A stretch of 48,303 nt of DNA, from positions 45,037 through 93,339 of the forward strand of contig JAKCWW010000604.1 in NCBI GenBank assembly GCA_026260175.1. The letters run 5' to 3'. Made by a program: the position numbers and the translations under genes. Within the stretch, counting starts at the first letter, position 1. The number at the start of each line of letters is the position of its first letter. The notes beneath the pieces were generated by a model that did no database searches, was not told the origin of the DNA, and was given only the letters and a program-made list of their open reading frames with translations. Shown here piece by piece: positions 1 to 8,699 of this stretch. The stretch is from Reticulitermes lucifugus. Its lineage: Eukaryota > Arthropoda > Insecta > Blattodea > Rhinotermitidae.

Positions 1-189
1 GAAGAAATAAGTTCTAATGTTCAGGTATTGATTGTTCTCCTTAAACGGATTAGTAATGTGACGAAGTTATCTTTATGCGCTCTTATTCCTCGTATCTGTT
101 TTCAAATTCCTTTAATAGTTTATCAATACACAGAATGTACCATCTGCTTGATTTCAGCGTACACGTGAGAAGTGGGTTAACACACCTTT

Positions 190-1420
190 CATCACTGAGT
201 CTTGCACAACTGTTGGTGCTTAGTTATTTTAATGATGGTCTTCTTTTCGGTTTGGAGCTCGGTATTCAACTCATTTCGTTTAGCGGTAAGATCTGGGAGG
301 AAAGCAAGATCTTGCAACCACCGAGTATCTTCTGATTGTGGGGTTAAATTACTGCTGTCCCGAAGAAACTCCATAGTTGCTGGAAAAAGCTCATGGAATC
401 TGAACAAAACTTCTCTTCCACTCGGCCAAAAGTCTTCAGTTATACCGAGCCTCTAGAATTGGCATAAATTTCTCAACAAATGATTGAAGAGGCCCAGTGC
501 GCCAACGTATTGAGTTTACAATTTTTTTGCACAGCACATACCATGTGTTGAAAGGCAATGGCTTTTGTACGTAGAGCTTGCTGATGGATGACACAGTGCT
601 GACTGAAAATGTCAGAGAAAGCCGGAGTCTTCACTGATCGTTGTTAGAGCATCATCTGTGGTGATTGTTACAAGTTTCCAGAAGACTAGCATGAGAGCTT
701 TGAAATACGTGTTCACCTCTTGTCTTCCCATTAACGGTACGGTTTTCAACAGTTCTTCCATAATATTAACATTATTGAAGACCAAATACAAACAAATATC
801 TGGGAAGCAGCACATACAACAGTTGATTCATTCGGCTAAAGGCCAGACAATTCACAGATCTCAAGATCTTGCCTCAGTTATAATTCACTGTCATCGGATA
901 TAATCCTACATTCCACTCTCCTGTGGCAGTACTTCGAGATAACCGTACCTTCTTAATTTAATTTCGTAGTTCGATTTTGTCTCTAAATTTATTAAGTGAT
1001 GAATCGCCTGCCACAATTAAACTTTCTGTAATCACATTACCATCTTCAAAGTGCTTCTTCTTCTTAGCCAAGTTTTTTTGTGATGTATACGAAACTGCCT
1101 TGGCTTTGTTAATAAGCTTATAAAATATTGCTTGACGCGATCGTGAATTATGTTTCAAATCCTGAGCTGCATGTGTACGTAATTCGCTATTGTCGGGATA
1201 TTTACTTATGTAGTCTTTATGCATGATCATGAGAAATCGTTCAGCATTACATTTCTTGCCGACAGCTACATAGGGCATTGCGCGTTAAACAGACATTTGT
1301 TATTAACATTGATAAACAAACAGGCCAATCTGTACTTCCAGTTTTAATTAAAATTGTATACAAATATTCGGGATTTATTTTTAATGCCTCTGCATTGAGA
1401 AGCCATTTTCTTTTCCTCCC
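190..1420 (-). mobile_element. decayed hAT-superfamily transposase (ZBED5/GTF2IRD2-like)
   Basis: Read on the minus strand from about 1420 down to 190, broken frames line up in order with the ZBED5/SCAND3/GTF2IRD2 type of hAT transposase-derived proteins. The piece at 1278-958 has the post-BED stretch (HKDYISKYPDNSELR, then KKHFEDGNVITESL). The piece at 815-612 has the core stretch LVTITTDDALTTI, which corresponds to the family's L-V-x-I-T-T-D-G-A-P. The interval 600-480 has an HCVIHQQAL-like zinc/DDE segment in another frame. The piece at 407-192 has the C-terminal TRWLQDLAFLPDLT stretch. Several frameshifts and stops separate these, so this is a dead copy. The family normally uses a BED zinc finger, an RNase-H-like DDE core and a hAT dimerisation domain. 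The C-terminal dimerisation region is not visible and may lie beyond the window edge. No terminal repeats were identified. Assignment to hAT is by remembered family motifs. Confidence 0.75.
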
Positions 1421-3390
1421 ACAAAAACACTCAAAATATAAAATTTTTACATCTAGCATGAAAACCACAAGCAGCCACACAAACAATCGCCTGGAAACTT
1501 ATAGGAAGGAGTCAGGGCCGGTTGGTCTTGTACTGCAGTTGAAGTGGTGGACCCCAAGTTAGAAAATATTAAAATCATTATAAGTTAAGAATTTCGCCAC
1601 CAGGTATTGTTTCATATTGATTAAATTGTAGCGTGGATGTGGTATTTTGCACAATAAAGCCGACTGTAAAACCGGCTGTGAAAATGCGGTGTTAGAAAGA
1701 AGCCGTTGCTGGTGTCTACATCAGCAGCTCGTTAACTAGCAAACATCCGCACAACAAACGTCGGTAATCACCGAGAGTTATTTTAATTGTGGCAAAGAAC
1801 TATCGGTGACAGAATACATTTATGTCCTTTGGATATGTAAAGTGGTGGTTCTTTTTCATAGTTTGCCAGGAAACGGGTGGGATTGCCGTGGAAAGGGGTA
1901 AAGAAATACTCTTACTTCAAATGTCTGTGCTGGCAGCATAATGCTTTGTCGCGGATAATATGTTGTGGTATGGGTAGATTCTTAGATACACAGGGAGGTT
2001 AACTGAAAACCTAAACCAGACGCACGGGAACCTTAACGGCCACATTTCCTCATATAACTTACCGCATGTTAGAGGAGGCGTTTGAAGTGACCTGTTCCAA
2101 TTCTGAGACTTGCCCGACACCCGGTAAACAGATTATTAAATACTGTTTGACGTTCTTGTCTAGAAATTGCTGATACTGTGCGGCAAGTTTAAAGGCAACT
2201 GCGTTGACTCGCACACTGCCAGTCTTGTCGCCGCGAGTGCGGTACATTACATCAGTTTAGTCACACAGTTCAGTTTCATTTGCTGTCTGTAACAGACGCG
2301 TGAAGCATACTGTAACGTTTATGTCTTTTGTGCGTGAGTATGGAGTACAGTTTAATGCAGAGAATTTTCATTGTGTAAACCTTTGTAAGGAAGGAACTGT
2401 ATAGAAAAAGTCGTAGTAATTTCAAAGTACGGTTTCCCGTTGTTTCGGTTCCTTCGAAATGAAGCATCTTTGAGAGTTGAAGGTGGTTATTTCCCACACC
2501 TTTTCTAGCATGTCATGCAATATGTGGAAATGTAAGGCCGTTAAGCTTGCCGTGCGACAGGGCTAGCTTTTCAATTGAACTGCCTGTATGAAGTGTTTCA
2601 GGCACCGATTGACCCATATCCAGATACTCAGTGTGAACGTATAGATATTCTGCATATTATACTCGTATTTTTTTCAGTATCCGATATGACTACATCTCAG
2701 AGTACCTGTGCCGTTAGTAGGGCTTTTGCGTCGATGGCCTGTAGGCTTCTTTTGTCAGCGTAAACTTCTGTGAAGTGGGGGACAATATTTTCAGGGTCCC
2801 GTTTGGATTATTGGTGACACTGTAACAGGAGTTCACTGGCCAGTGGTTGTCTGCTGCAGGCAGAGTAAATGACTCGCAGGGAATTGAGTGAGAAACCGGG
2901 AGTCGCTTGTGGTTCAGACCTTCGCGTTATATGGAACTCGATGTGTTTGTGTTCACTAGAGTCGTCATTCGATTTTATCCTGGGCCAGTTAAATTCAGTC
3001 TACACCTTCAAACTGTTTTTGTATTGCTTTCTAAGTGATGTCTTTCCATTTACTCCTAGTTCGCGTAGTTGGTTTCTTCCCTTCACATTTTCCGACAAAA
3101 ATATTACAGACCCTTTGGTGCTTTCCCCCCCCCCTCCTCCACCCCATGTTCTTTTTTACCTTCCTTGATTTGATGACAAAAATAATACCAGGCGAAGAGT
3201 TCACATAATAAGTTCCCCTGTGATGTAATTCCCGTTTTCCTGTGTCTTAGGTGCAGTTCTTTGAAGCTTCTTAACTCTCGAGCGCAGTGTATCTATCTGT
3301 GCCGTTCGAGTTTTCACAACTATACAAGAGAATAGTTGACCCTAAGTTTCTTTATTGTGTATTCACAAGAGCCTGCCACTTATGCCTGTC
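1421..3390. other. non-coding, nothing recognised
   Basis: No convincing coding segment, RNA gene or repeat family is seen. Open frames are short and lack family-like motifs. A run of C with CCT (about 3126-3145) is low-complexity. Probably intronic if the pangolin gene extends upstream. Confidence 0.5.
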
Positions 3391-3600
3391 CTAAGTCATA
3401 TGAGTCCAGTTCAGGCCGTCACATTCAATTTGTTTAAGGACTGTTTTAGTATTATCCTCCAATCTAGGCCTGGGTGATGCAAGCGGTCTCTTTCCTTCAG
3501 GTTTCGCCACCGAAATCTTGTATGCATTATCCTCTCCCCCATATGTGCCACGTGCTTTGCCTGTATCATTCACTGTTGTGTAACTAAATGGCTGACCAAA
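3391..3600 (-). mobile_element. LINE 3'-ORF fragment (GKPEGKRPLGRP family)
   Basis: On the minus strand the frame contains EDNAYKISVAKPEGKRPLAS followed by a RPRLEDNTKT segment and CDGLNWTHMT. This matches the very common insect non-LTR retrotransposon C-terminal signature G-K-P-E-G-K-R-P-L-G-R-P-R-x-R-W-E-D-N. Only about 60 codons survive, without the reverse transcriptase core, so it is a short internal piece of a dead copy. The same family ends at 14190-14850 and 17340-17450. Confidence 0.8.
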
Positions 3601-4091
3601 TTGTAGACTCACAGTTTACCCATTTCTAGTTTGTGGTAGTCTCTGTGTGGGATGCAAGCGTTTAACGGTAATTAGGCGTCGTAATTTCTCTCCAGAACTT
3701 ACTTTGAAGCCTGCCTGCGTTCACGAATCCCTGAGTTTGTGTAATTATTGATTTGTGTAGTCTGATTCTTGCTACCGCGTGTACAGGCTTACAACCACAT
3801 CTAGAGGACAGCAGGTGTCATGAAGCCATCATCTTACATTTCGCATGTGACCATGAGGGGCGTACGCGTATAACTAATTCATTATTGGCCACGGAATGTA
3901 ATGTTATATGTTAATGTGTCTCCACACAGGACTGTTATGTTGATCCCCAGTAACAAGTGGCATGTTCGTAGTTTAATCTTGTAGACGCGTGTTTAGAATG
4001 CCCTCGTTTCTAACCTCGACCGGGTTATTGGCTGTCCTCTGATTGATATGGGTTAGCTATATTTTCTCAGTACGTTAGAATTCCATTGAGA

Positions 4092-4295
4092 CAGGATAGC
4101 TCAGTATATTAGTTATTTAACATGGGGTAGTCGGGGCTTAATTACCGGTAGGAGCAGAAATCTTGTCCCTCACCACATTCAGACCGGCTGTGAGGCTGGC
4201 GCACTCCGGGGACTTTTTCCTAGGGTGTAAGACAGCCGGGACTTTAAGCTTACCTTTTACCTTCATCTAGTGCCGAGGTTAAGAATTCTAACCGA
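4092..4295 (+). mobile_element. degenerate tRNA-derived SINE, family A
   Basis: The segment keeps the order seen in better copies in this window: a tRNA-like TAGCTCAGT, the CATTCAGACCGGCT block, an AGCCGGGACTTTAAGCTTACC block, and the diagnostic CTAGTGCCGAGGTTAAG. The B box is eroded and the 3' GCTATACCTC...CTCCCC block is missing. No target-site duplication was found, which fits an old insertion. Confidence 0.6.
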
Positions 4296-4299
4296 GGCC

Positions 4300-5440
4300 T
4301 TGTTTTACGCCCCTTTGTTTTACTCCTTTTTGCTTGAACCTCCCTTACCAATTTACACTTCTTAATTTACGCTTTCTTATTTTCGGTTTAACGCTCTGGC
4401 TGTTTTATTTTCATTTGTTTATTTTTGCTTATGGAAATATCATTTTTGATTTACGCCTTTTTTTATTTACCCCCACTTTTTCAGGAACACAAGTAGGGCG
4501 GAAAACAAGGCCTTGGTGTACTCCCACTTTTCTTTACGTCTTTATGGTGAGTGAGGTGCTTATGAAGCTCGGGGACTTCCCAGTTTTTTACCTTCTGGCT
4601 TCCGTCTCGAATACCGGAGACAGTACCTTGAAAATAATGCCGCGACATTCAGGTTGTAAAATTTCACTTATCAGTCATGATTGCCTTTTCACATTTTGAC
4701 ATCATATGTAATGCCTGAAGTTGTATTGATCTCTGTCACGTAACTACTGCTAAATGTCGAATGATAATGGAAGGATGGTTGCATCTGGATCACTTGATAC
4801 GGCTTTCGAGGAAGTGGGCGTGGTCTGTTTCACGACATTATATTGTCATTGATCTAGATGGACTGAGGAAAATAATGAAGTATCTCGTTGGTGTGTCAGT
4901 GTTGCAGCTTCTGAATACGTCGTAAACGTCTGGCTTTGAACTTCGTTGTTAAGGTGTTCATAAATCGGCAAGTATGGTGGGTCTACATTTTACGTTTCGT
5001 TGCGAGAAGAAACCTGTCTGACAGAAGGCGCGTGGCTTTGTATCTTAAGTTCTCACAAAGTAAAATTTCTTTCATGTTTGATTCCGTTCCACTTTCATGC
5101 GACCGTCGCGAAGCTCTGTGTCTGTCCTGCCTCCCAGGTTCCCTTGCCCACTCGAAGCAGCAGTATTATCTGTCTCAGCAGTGTGTGTGTGTCTCTCTCT
5201 TTCATCTCCCTCTTCCCTTTGATCTCAAAGTGAACGCCGCTGCGTTTGCTTTCTCTGTCTCTCCGGCCTTTTTCTCTTTTACCCCTTTGCTGGCCTCCTC
5301 AGCGGCACATGTGTATATTTCAACACACGAGAGAAGGTTTCTCTTTCGCTCTTTGTAGTCCTCCTCTGATGCCGCGTGCTCGGCAACATCAAAGCGGTTC
5401 ACATACAGAGGGGAAAGCTGCGTCGCTCCCTCTCTGTCTC
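4300..5440 (+). other. region upstream of the jerky-like gene, no gene seen
   Basis: About 4300-4450 is T-rich. From about 5100 the base composition shifts to a C/T-rich strand, with a pyrimidine run near 5185-5285 containing short GT and CT repeats. The open frames here (up to 140 codons) are biased by this composition and show no family motif. I read it as 5' flank and promoter-proximal sequence of the gene at 5641. Confidence 0.45.
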
Positions 5441-5450
5441 GCTCGCTGGC

Positions 5451-5560
5451 ATAAAACCCAGGCGGGCCGCTAGCTGACTGGCTGTGGCTTTGATCCCAGC
5501 CGACTTCTCTTTCCCCGTATTGCCTGGCTGCTAGCTGTGTGGTGCTTCTGTCTCAGTTGT
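5451..5560 (+). promoter_or_regulatory. candidate core promoter of jerky-like gene
   Basis: A TATA-like CATAAAACC sits at 5450-5458 in otherwise GC-rich DNA. An arthropod initiator-like TCAGTT occurs at 5553-5558, and another possible start lies about 30 bases after the TATA-like box. Both precede the start codon at 5641 with no upstream in-frame ATG. Inferred from motifs and position only, with no transcript data. Confidence 0.35.
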
Positions 5561-5640
5561 GAGGTAGTCGCGGACCTGAGCGGTGCTTGCTGCATTGTCT
5601 TTACTTCCGAAACTTGTATAGTGTGTAGTTTCGGTGGTAG

Positions 5641-7233
5641 ATGTCTCCGAAAAACAAAGAAAAAAAGGCCAAACGTTCGTCAGAAGGGCAACCGAAGGCT
5701 CGAAATGGTAAGATGCACAGTGACGTCGTTGATGTGTCACGTGATGACGTCACTGCGGAGCGGAAAATACTGGAGACGGCCCTCGAAAGGGCCTTGTTTC
5801 GTTGGTTCGAGCGCTACCAGCAGCAGCAGCAACACGAACGACACGGTGGCGGTGACGAGGTGCGAGTGACAGTGCTGCTTAGCACGGCCGAGTTACGCAA
5901 GAAGGCTCTCGGTATAGCTCGGCGACTGGGTGCCACGCAGGAACTTCTTGGACTCGTCACCCGGACGTGGATCCGACGCTGGCAGACACGGTATGGAGTC
6001 CCTAAAGCGTCTTCGACTCCACCTCCACCCCCTACTCAAGCCGCAGATGTCACGATAACGGTCAGTTCTGCAGGAGGTAGAGAAGTGCCGAATGCTCTCC
6101 AGGAAGAATCAGCTGTGCCGAGTCCGGCCGAACAGCTGCGGCGGATAATGCGGGATGGCGAGTACAGTGCAGAACAGGTGTATTGCGCCTACGGCTTCCA
6201 GCTTGACTGGAAGTCCCTCCCAGACCGCACGCTGGAGGAGACATCTCCTGGTGACAGGGTGTGGGTGTTAATGGCTGGGAACCGAACCGGAAGACACCGG
6301 ACTCGCATGCTGATTACGGGCAGACTATGGCGCCCGTCGTGCTTGCGCCACGTCAACATGTTGAGTCAGCCTGTTGTGTATGCTGGTGGGGGGAGTGGTA
6401 CCCTGACCCCAGACCTCTTCACGTGGTGGTTCCACCACGAATTCGCTCCCGCCGCTGCTACTTTGCACCCACGTGGGGCTCTCCTTGTCGTAGAACAGGC
6501 CCCGTTTGTACCACAAGAATCAGAGTGCGTCGCTTCTGATGGGGGTGTGAGACTGGTTGTGTATCCGAAAGGGAACTTTGGTGATGGCGCAGTGCTGAAC
6601 CACGGCCTTGTGATATCAGAGTTAAGAACTCGGTACGCTATGATGCTTCTGTCCAGCGTCGCCGTGAATAGCACTGATCATCAGCATGCCAGCTTGGTGC
6701 CGGATTATTTGAGGAACTTTGCTCTTAAAGACGCCTTTCCGATGCTGCACCGATCGTGGCTTACTCTTAGATCTGAGACCTTTGTGAGGTGCTGGGAGAG
6801 AGTAGCTTCTCTGACTAACGAGGAACCAGGGCTCTGCCCCGACACACCGGCCCGCAGTCTAGTTCTGTCATCATCGGGAGCGTCTTCTGCACATGCGCAA
6901 GAAGATCGCATGATGCTGCTCGAACTCCAGTGGCTGTCTCACGACCTGGGTCTCGAAGTGACTGACGATGACTTGGCAACCTGGGCCTTTGATTGCGGGC
7001 CTGCAGACGCTCCCCTGAACAGCGTCAAAACTGAGCTAGTGGATGAGGGCTCGGAGGAGGCGTTTTCTGGAGTGCCCACTCCTGCGGAAGCGGCGGATCA
7101 TCTCGCGCACGCGCTGCTGTGGATGGAGACAGAGCCCCTGGATCCGGCGCTTCTGCTAGTGGTCCGAGACATCATCACACTAGCTAAACAGGCACGTCCG
7201 GTAAATCATGGTTTTCTATTGCCATTGGCGTAA
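5641..7233 (+). CDS. domesticated jerky/Tigger-like transposase-derived protein
   Basis: Single-exon 530-residue protein, complete, with an in-frame TAG just before the first ATG. The Kozak context of Met1 is weak, and Met25 is a better-context alternative. Order: basic nuclear-signal-like start (KNKEKKAKR, about 4-12); CENP-B-type helix-turn-helix (about 41-120, ALERALFRWFERYQ to WIRRWQTRYGV) with a short glutamine run at 60-64; proline-rich linker (about 121-160); DDE_1-like domain (about 165-385); acidic C-terminus like Jerky proteins (about 420-520). Jerky and Tigger proteins derive from pogo/Tc1-mariner transposases and act as nuclear nucleic-acid-binding proteins. The three expected catalytic acids align with Tyr184 (YCAYGFQLDW for Y-N-A-D-E-T-G-L-x-W), Glu285 (LLVVEQAP for L-L-x-D-N-A-P) and Asn320 (LNHGLV for M-D-Q-G-V). 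The protein is therefore probably catalytically dead, yet its frame is fully open. The usual N-terminal Psq-type HTH is absent. The gene is GC-rich relative to its flanks. Function unknown; DNA binding is inferred. Confidence 0.88.
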   Translation: MSPKNKEKKAKRSSEGQPKARNGKMHSDVVDVSRDDVTAERKILETALERALFRWFERYQQQQQHERHGGGDEVRVTVLLSTAELRKKALGIARRLGATQELLGLVTRTWIRRWQTRYGVPKASSTPPPPPTQAADVTITVSSAGGREVPNALQEESAVPSPAEQLRRIMRDGEYSAEQVYCAYGFQLDWKSLPDRTLEETSPGDRVWVLMAGNRTGRHRTRMLITGRLWRPSCLRHVNMLSQPVVYAGGGSGTLTPDLFTWWFHHEFAPAAATLHPRGALLVVEQAPFVPQESECVASDGGVRLVVYPKGNFGDGAVLNHGLVISELRTRYAMMLLSSVAVNSTDHQHASLVPDYLRNFALKDAFPMLHRSWLTLRSETFVRCWERVASLTNEEPGLCPDTPARSLVLSSSGASSAHAQEDRMMLLELQWLSHDLGLEVTDDDLATWAFDCGPADAPLNSVKTELVDEGSEEAFSGVPTPAEAADHLAHALLWMETEPLDPALLLVVRDIITLAKQARPVNHGFLLPLA

Positions 7234-8350
7234 CAGGCATGTCCGCTAGCTTGGTGTTGATTGTTGGCACTGGTGGCACTGACTTGCCTGGTAGGTGTGG
7301 GTTTCTTCTTACCCCTGGCGAAAGAGTCACCCAACAGCTGTATGTTTTTCGGTTTGCTACTGGCGTGATACCTAGATCGTTTTGTCGTTGACGCGCCTGT
7401 TAGGTGGGACTCCAGAAAGTCGTACCTCTGTTATTTCTTCCTCCAGAGGTGTTTAGTAATAATAGTGTGTATTATTAATGATAAAAGGCAGATCTAAGCG
7501 AACCCAGCAATTTGCATACATATCAAACTCATGTTAAATAGACACCATTTCTGCGTCCCTTTCTTTGCTTTTCTATACAACCGGGTCTGAGAGCTACTTG
7601 TATTGAATCCGAAAGTTGCTACGTTCAGAACTGTCCATTAGTAGGAACGAGGACAGGAATGAAAGTAATGATAAAGATGTTAACAGTTTCAGGCCTGGAA
7701 TGTATGTGGATTTAAAAATCCAGATCTGCTTCGTTACCAAGGCACCTGTCGGTCAGTGCTGTTTAGGGCAATGGTCACTATTAATTTTCAGAATCATATG
7801 ACACCCATAAATACACTGGGTTTGCAAAATGTAGTGTTATGATTTGAAAGTATATGGTTCATTAGAGTATAACCCCACGCTTTGAAAAGTGGTTAATAGA
7901 AATAAAAAATATAGTTGCATCTTTTCGACCAGTATGTTCTTGTAATTTGTTATTAGAACTTATTAATTGGACAGTTGCGGTATGTTTTCTTAGACGAAAG
8001 AGTTGGATTTTTAAACCAGACTAGCTTACGTGCTATAGTGTAATAAACCAGTCAAATCAGTTTGTTTTCTATTCTTTGTGCTTGCAGGACCCTTAATGAT
8101 CTACGCGATTCTGGAATGTGATCTTGCGTAGACTGGTAGTAGATTGTTAACTGACGACCTGCCGAAACTCGCATCACTTTATGCCACTTTTCTCTCATTT
8201 GCCTAACCACAAACGTGGGAGCAGCATATTCCTCCGAAACGCTGGTGACCGTCTGCCTAGAAGCATGGCGTCACATCTCAGATGACTGCTAGCCTTTTGT
8301 TTACCAACGTCAGAGCCTTGCGTCTTACATTGGATTTATTTGTGTTGCAG
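7234..8350 (+). other. 3' UTR/intron between jerky-like gene and pangolin exon
   Basis: No coding segment is seen. AATAAA poly(A) signals occur on the + strand at 7901-7906 and 8042-8047. Either could end the jerky-like transcript before the pangolin exon. The last bases, a T-rich run ending TTGTGTTGCAG at 8350, form the pangolin 3' splice site. Confidence 0.5.
7901..7906 (+). terminator. candidate poly(A) signal (AATAAA)
   Basis: Canonical AATAAA 668 bases after the jerky-like stop codon. A second copy is at 8042-8047. Hexamers are frequent by chance in AT-rich DNA, so this is a candidate only. Confidence 0.3.
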
Positions 8351-8495
8351 GCGAGCAAGATGGGTCTGGCCCCCACTCACCCCAGCGCAACGCTGCCCTT
8401 CTTCTGCCATAACGGGGATCACCTGACACAGCCTCCCCCTGCCCACATGGGGATTCCTCCTTACCAGCTGGATCCAAAGGGGGCGGGTGCGATGG
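8351..8495 (+). CDS. pan: pangolin/TCF (Wnt effector) internal exon
   Basis: One exon of the TCF/LEF transcription factor that binds beta-catenin/Armadillo and switches Wnt target genes in the nucleus. Translation from codon phase 0 gives ASKMGLAP, then [20 protein letters not shown] and IPPYQLDPK, then MG. This matches the insect Pangolin segment between the N-terminal beta-catenin-binding region and the HMG box; the fly protein has a similar NKIGLPPFFCHN...[19 protein letters not shown]. The exon follows a textbook acceptor (TTTGTGTTGCAG). The donor GTGAGTAC begins at 8496, leaving phase 1 after Met-Gly, which fits the expected next residues L-T-R-P. The HMG box, C-clamp and beta-catenin-binding exons are not in the window. 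Compared with my memory of the fly protein, there are extra residues before PFFCHN and a GAGA insertion after QLDPK. The exon is GC-rich relative to its flanks. Exon identity is firm; its exact 3' end is open (see next feature). Confidence 0.93.
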
Positions 8496-8690
8496 GTGAG
8501 TACTGGAGGGGGCTGGGGTTGGGACTGCGAACGTCGCCAGGGGCACCTCCGCCGTCCACGGGCGGAGGCAGTGCTTCCACCGCCGCAAGTCCGCCGACGC
8601 CAGCCGCCGCTGCGGCGGCAGCGGCTGCCGCGGGGGTGGGACTTAGTCCGGGGGACTGGAAGAGGCTGGGGCCCCTCCTAGCTGCATCAG
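8496..8690 (+). CDS. pan: possible alternative 3' extension of pan exon, Ala-rich
   Basis: After the strong donor at 8495/8496 the same frame stays open for 65 more codons. It encodes a Gly/Arg stretch (RGLGLGLRT), then [14 protein letters not shown], then a run of ten alanines, then [17 protein letters not shown] second donor-like CAG|GTTAGC falls at 8690/8691. The extension is 195 bases (65 codons), so both donors leave phase 1 and either could join the same downstream exon. If neither donor is used, the frame stops at 8693-8695, giving a TCF lacking its HMG box. The GC content drops sharply right after this segment, as expected for an exon edge. It could also be merely GC-rich intron. Low-complexity Ala/Gly/Pro linkers are common in transcription factors. 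Confidence 0.45.
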
Positions 8691-8699
8691 GTTAGCCCT

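Noticed and set aside
4936..5358. 140-codon open frame upstream of the jerky-like gene
   Set aside because: Composition-driven (C/T-rich strand), no domain, lies in the probable promoter region, overlapped by equally long frames on both strands.
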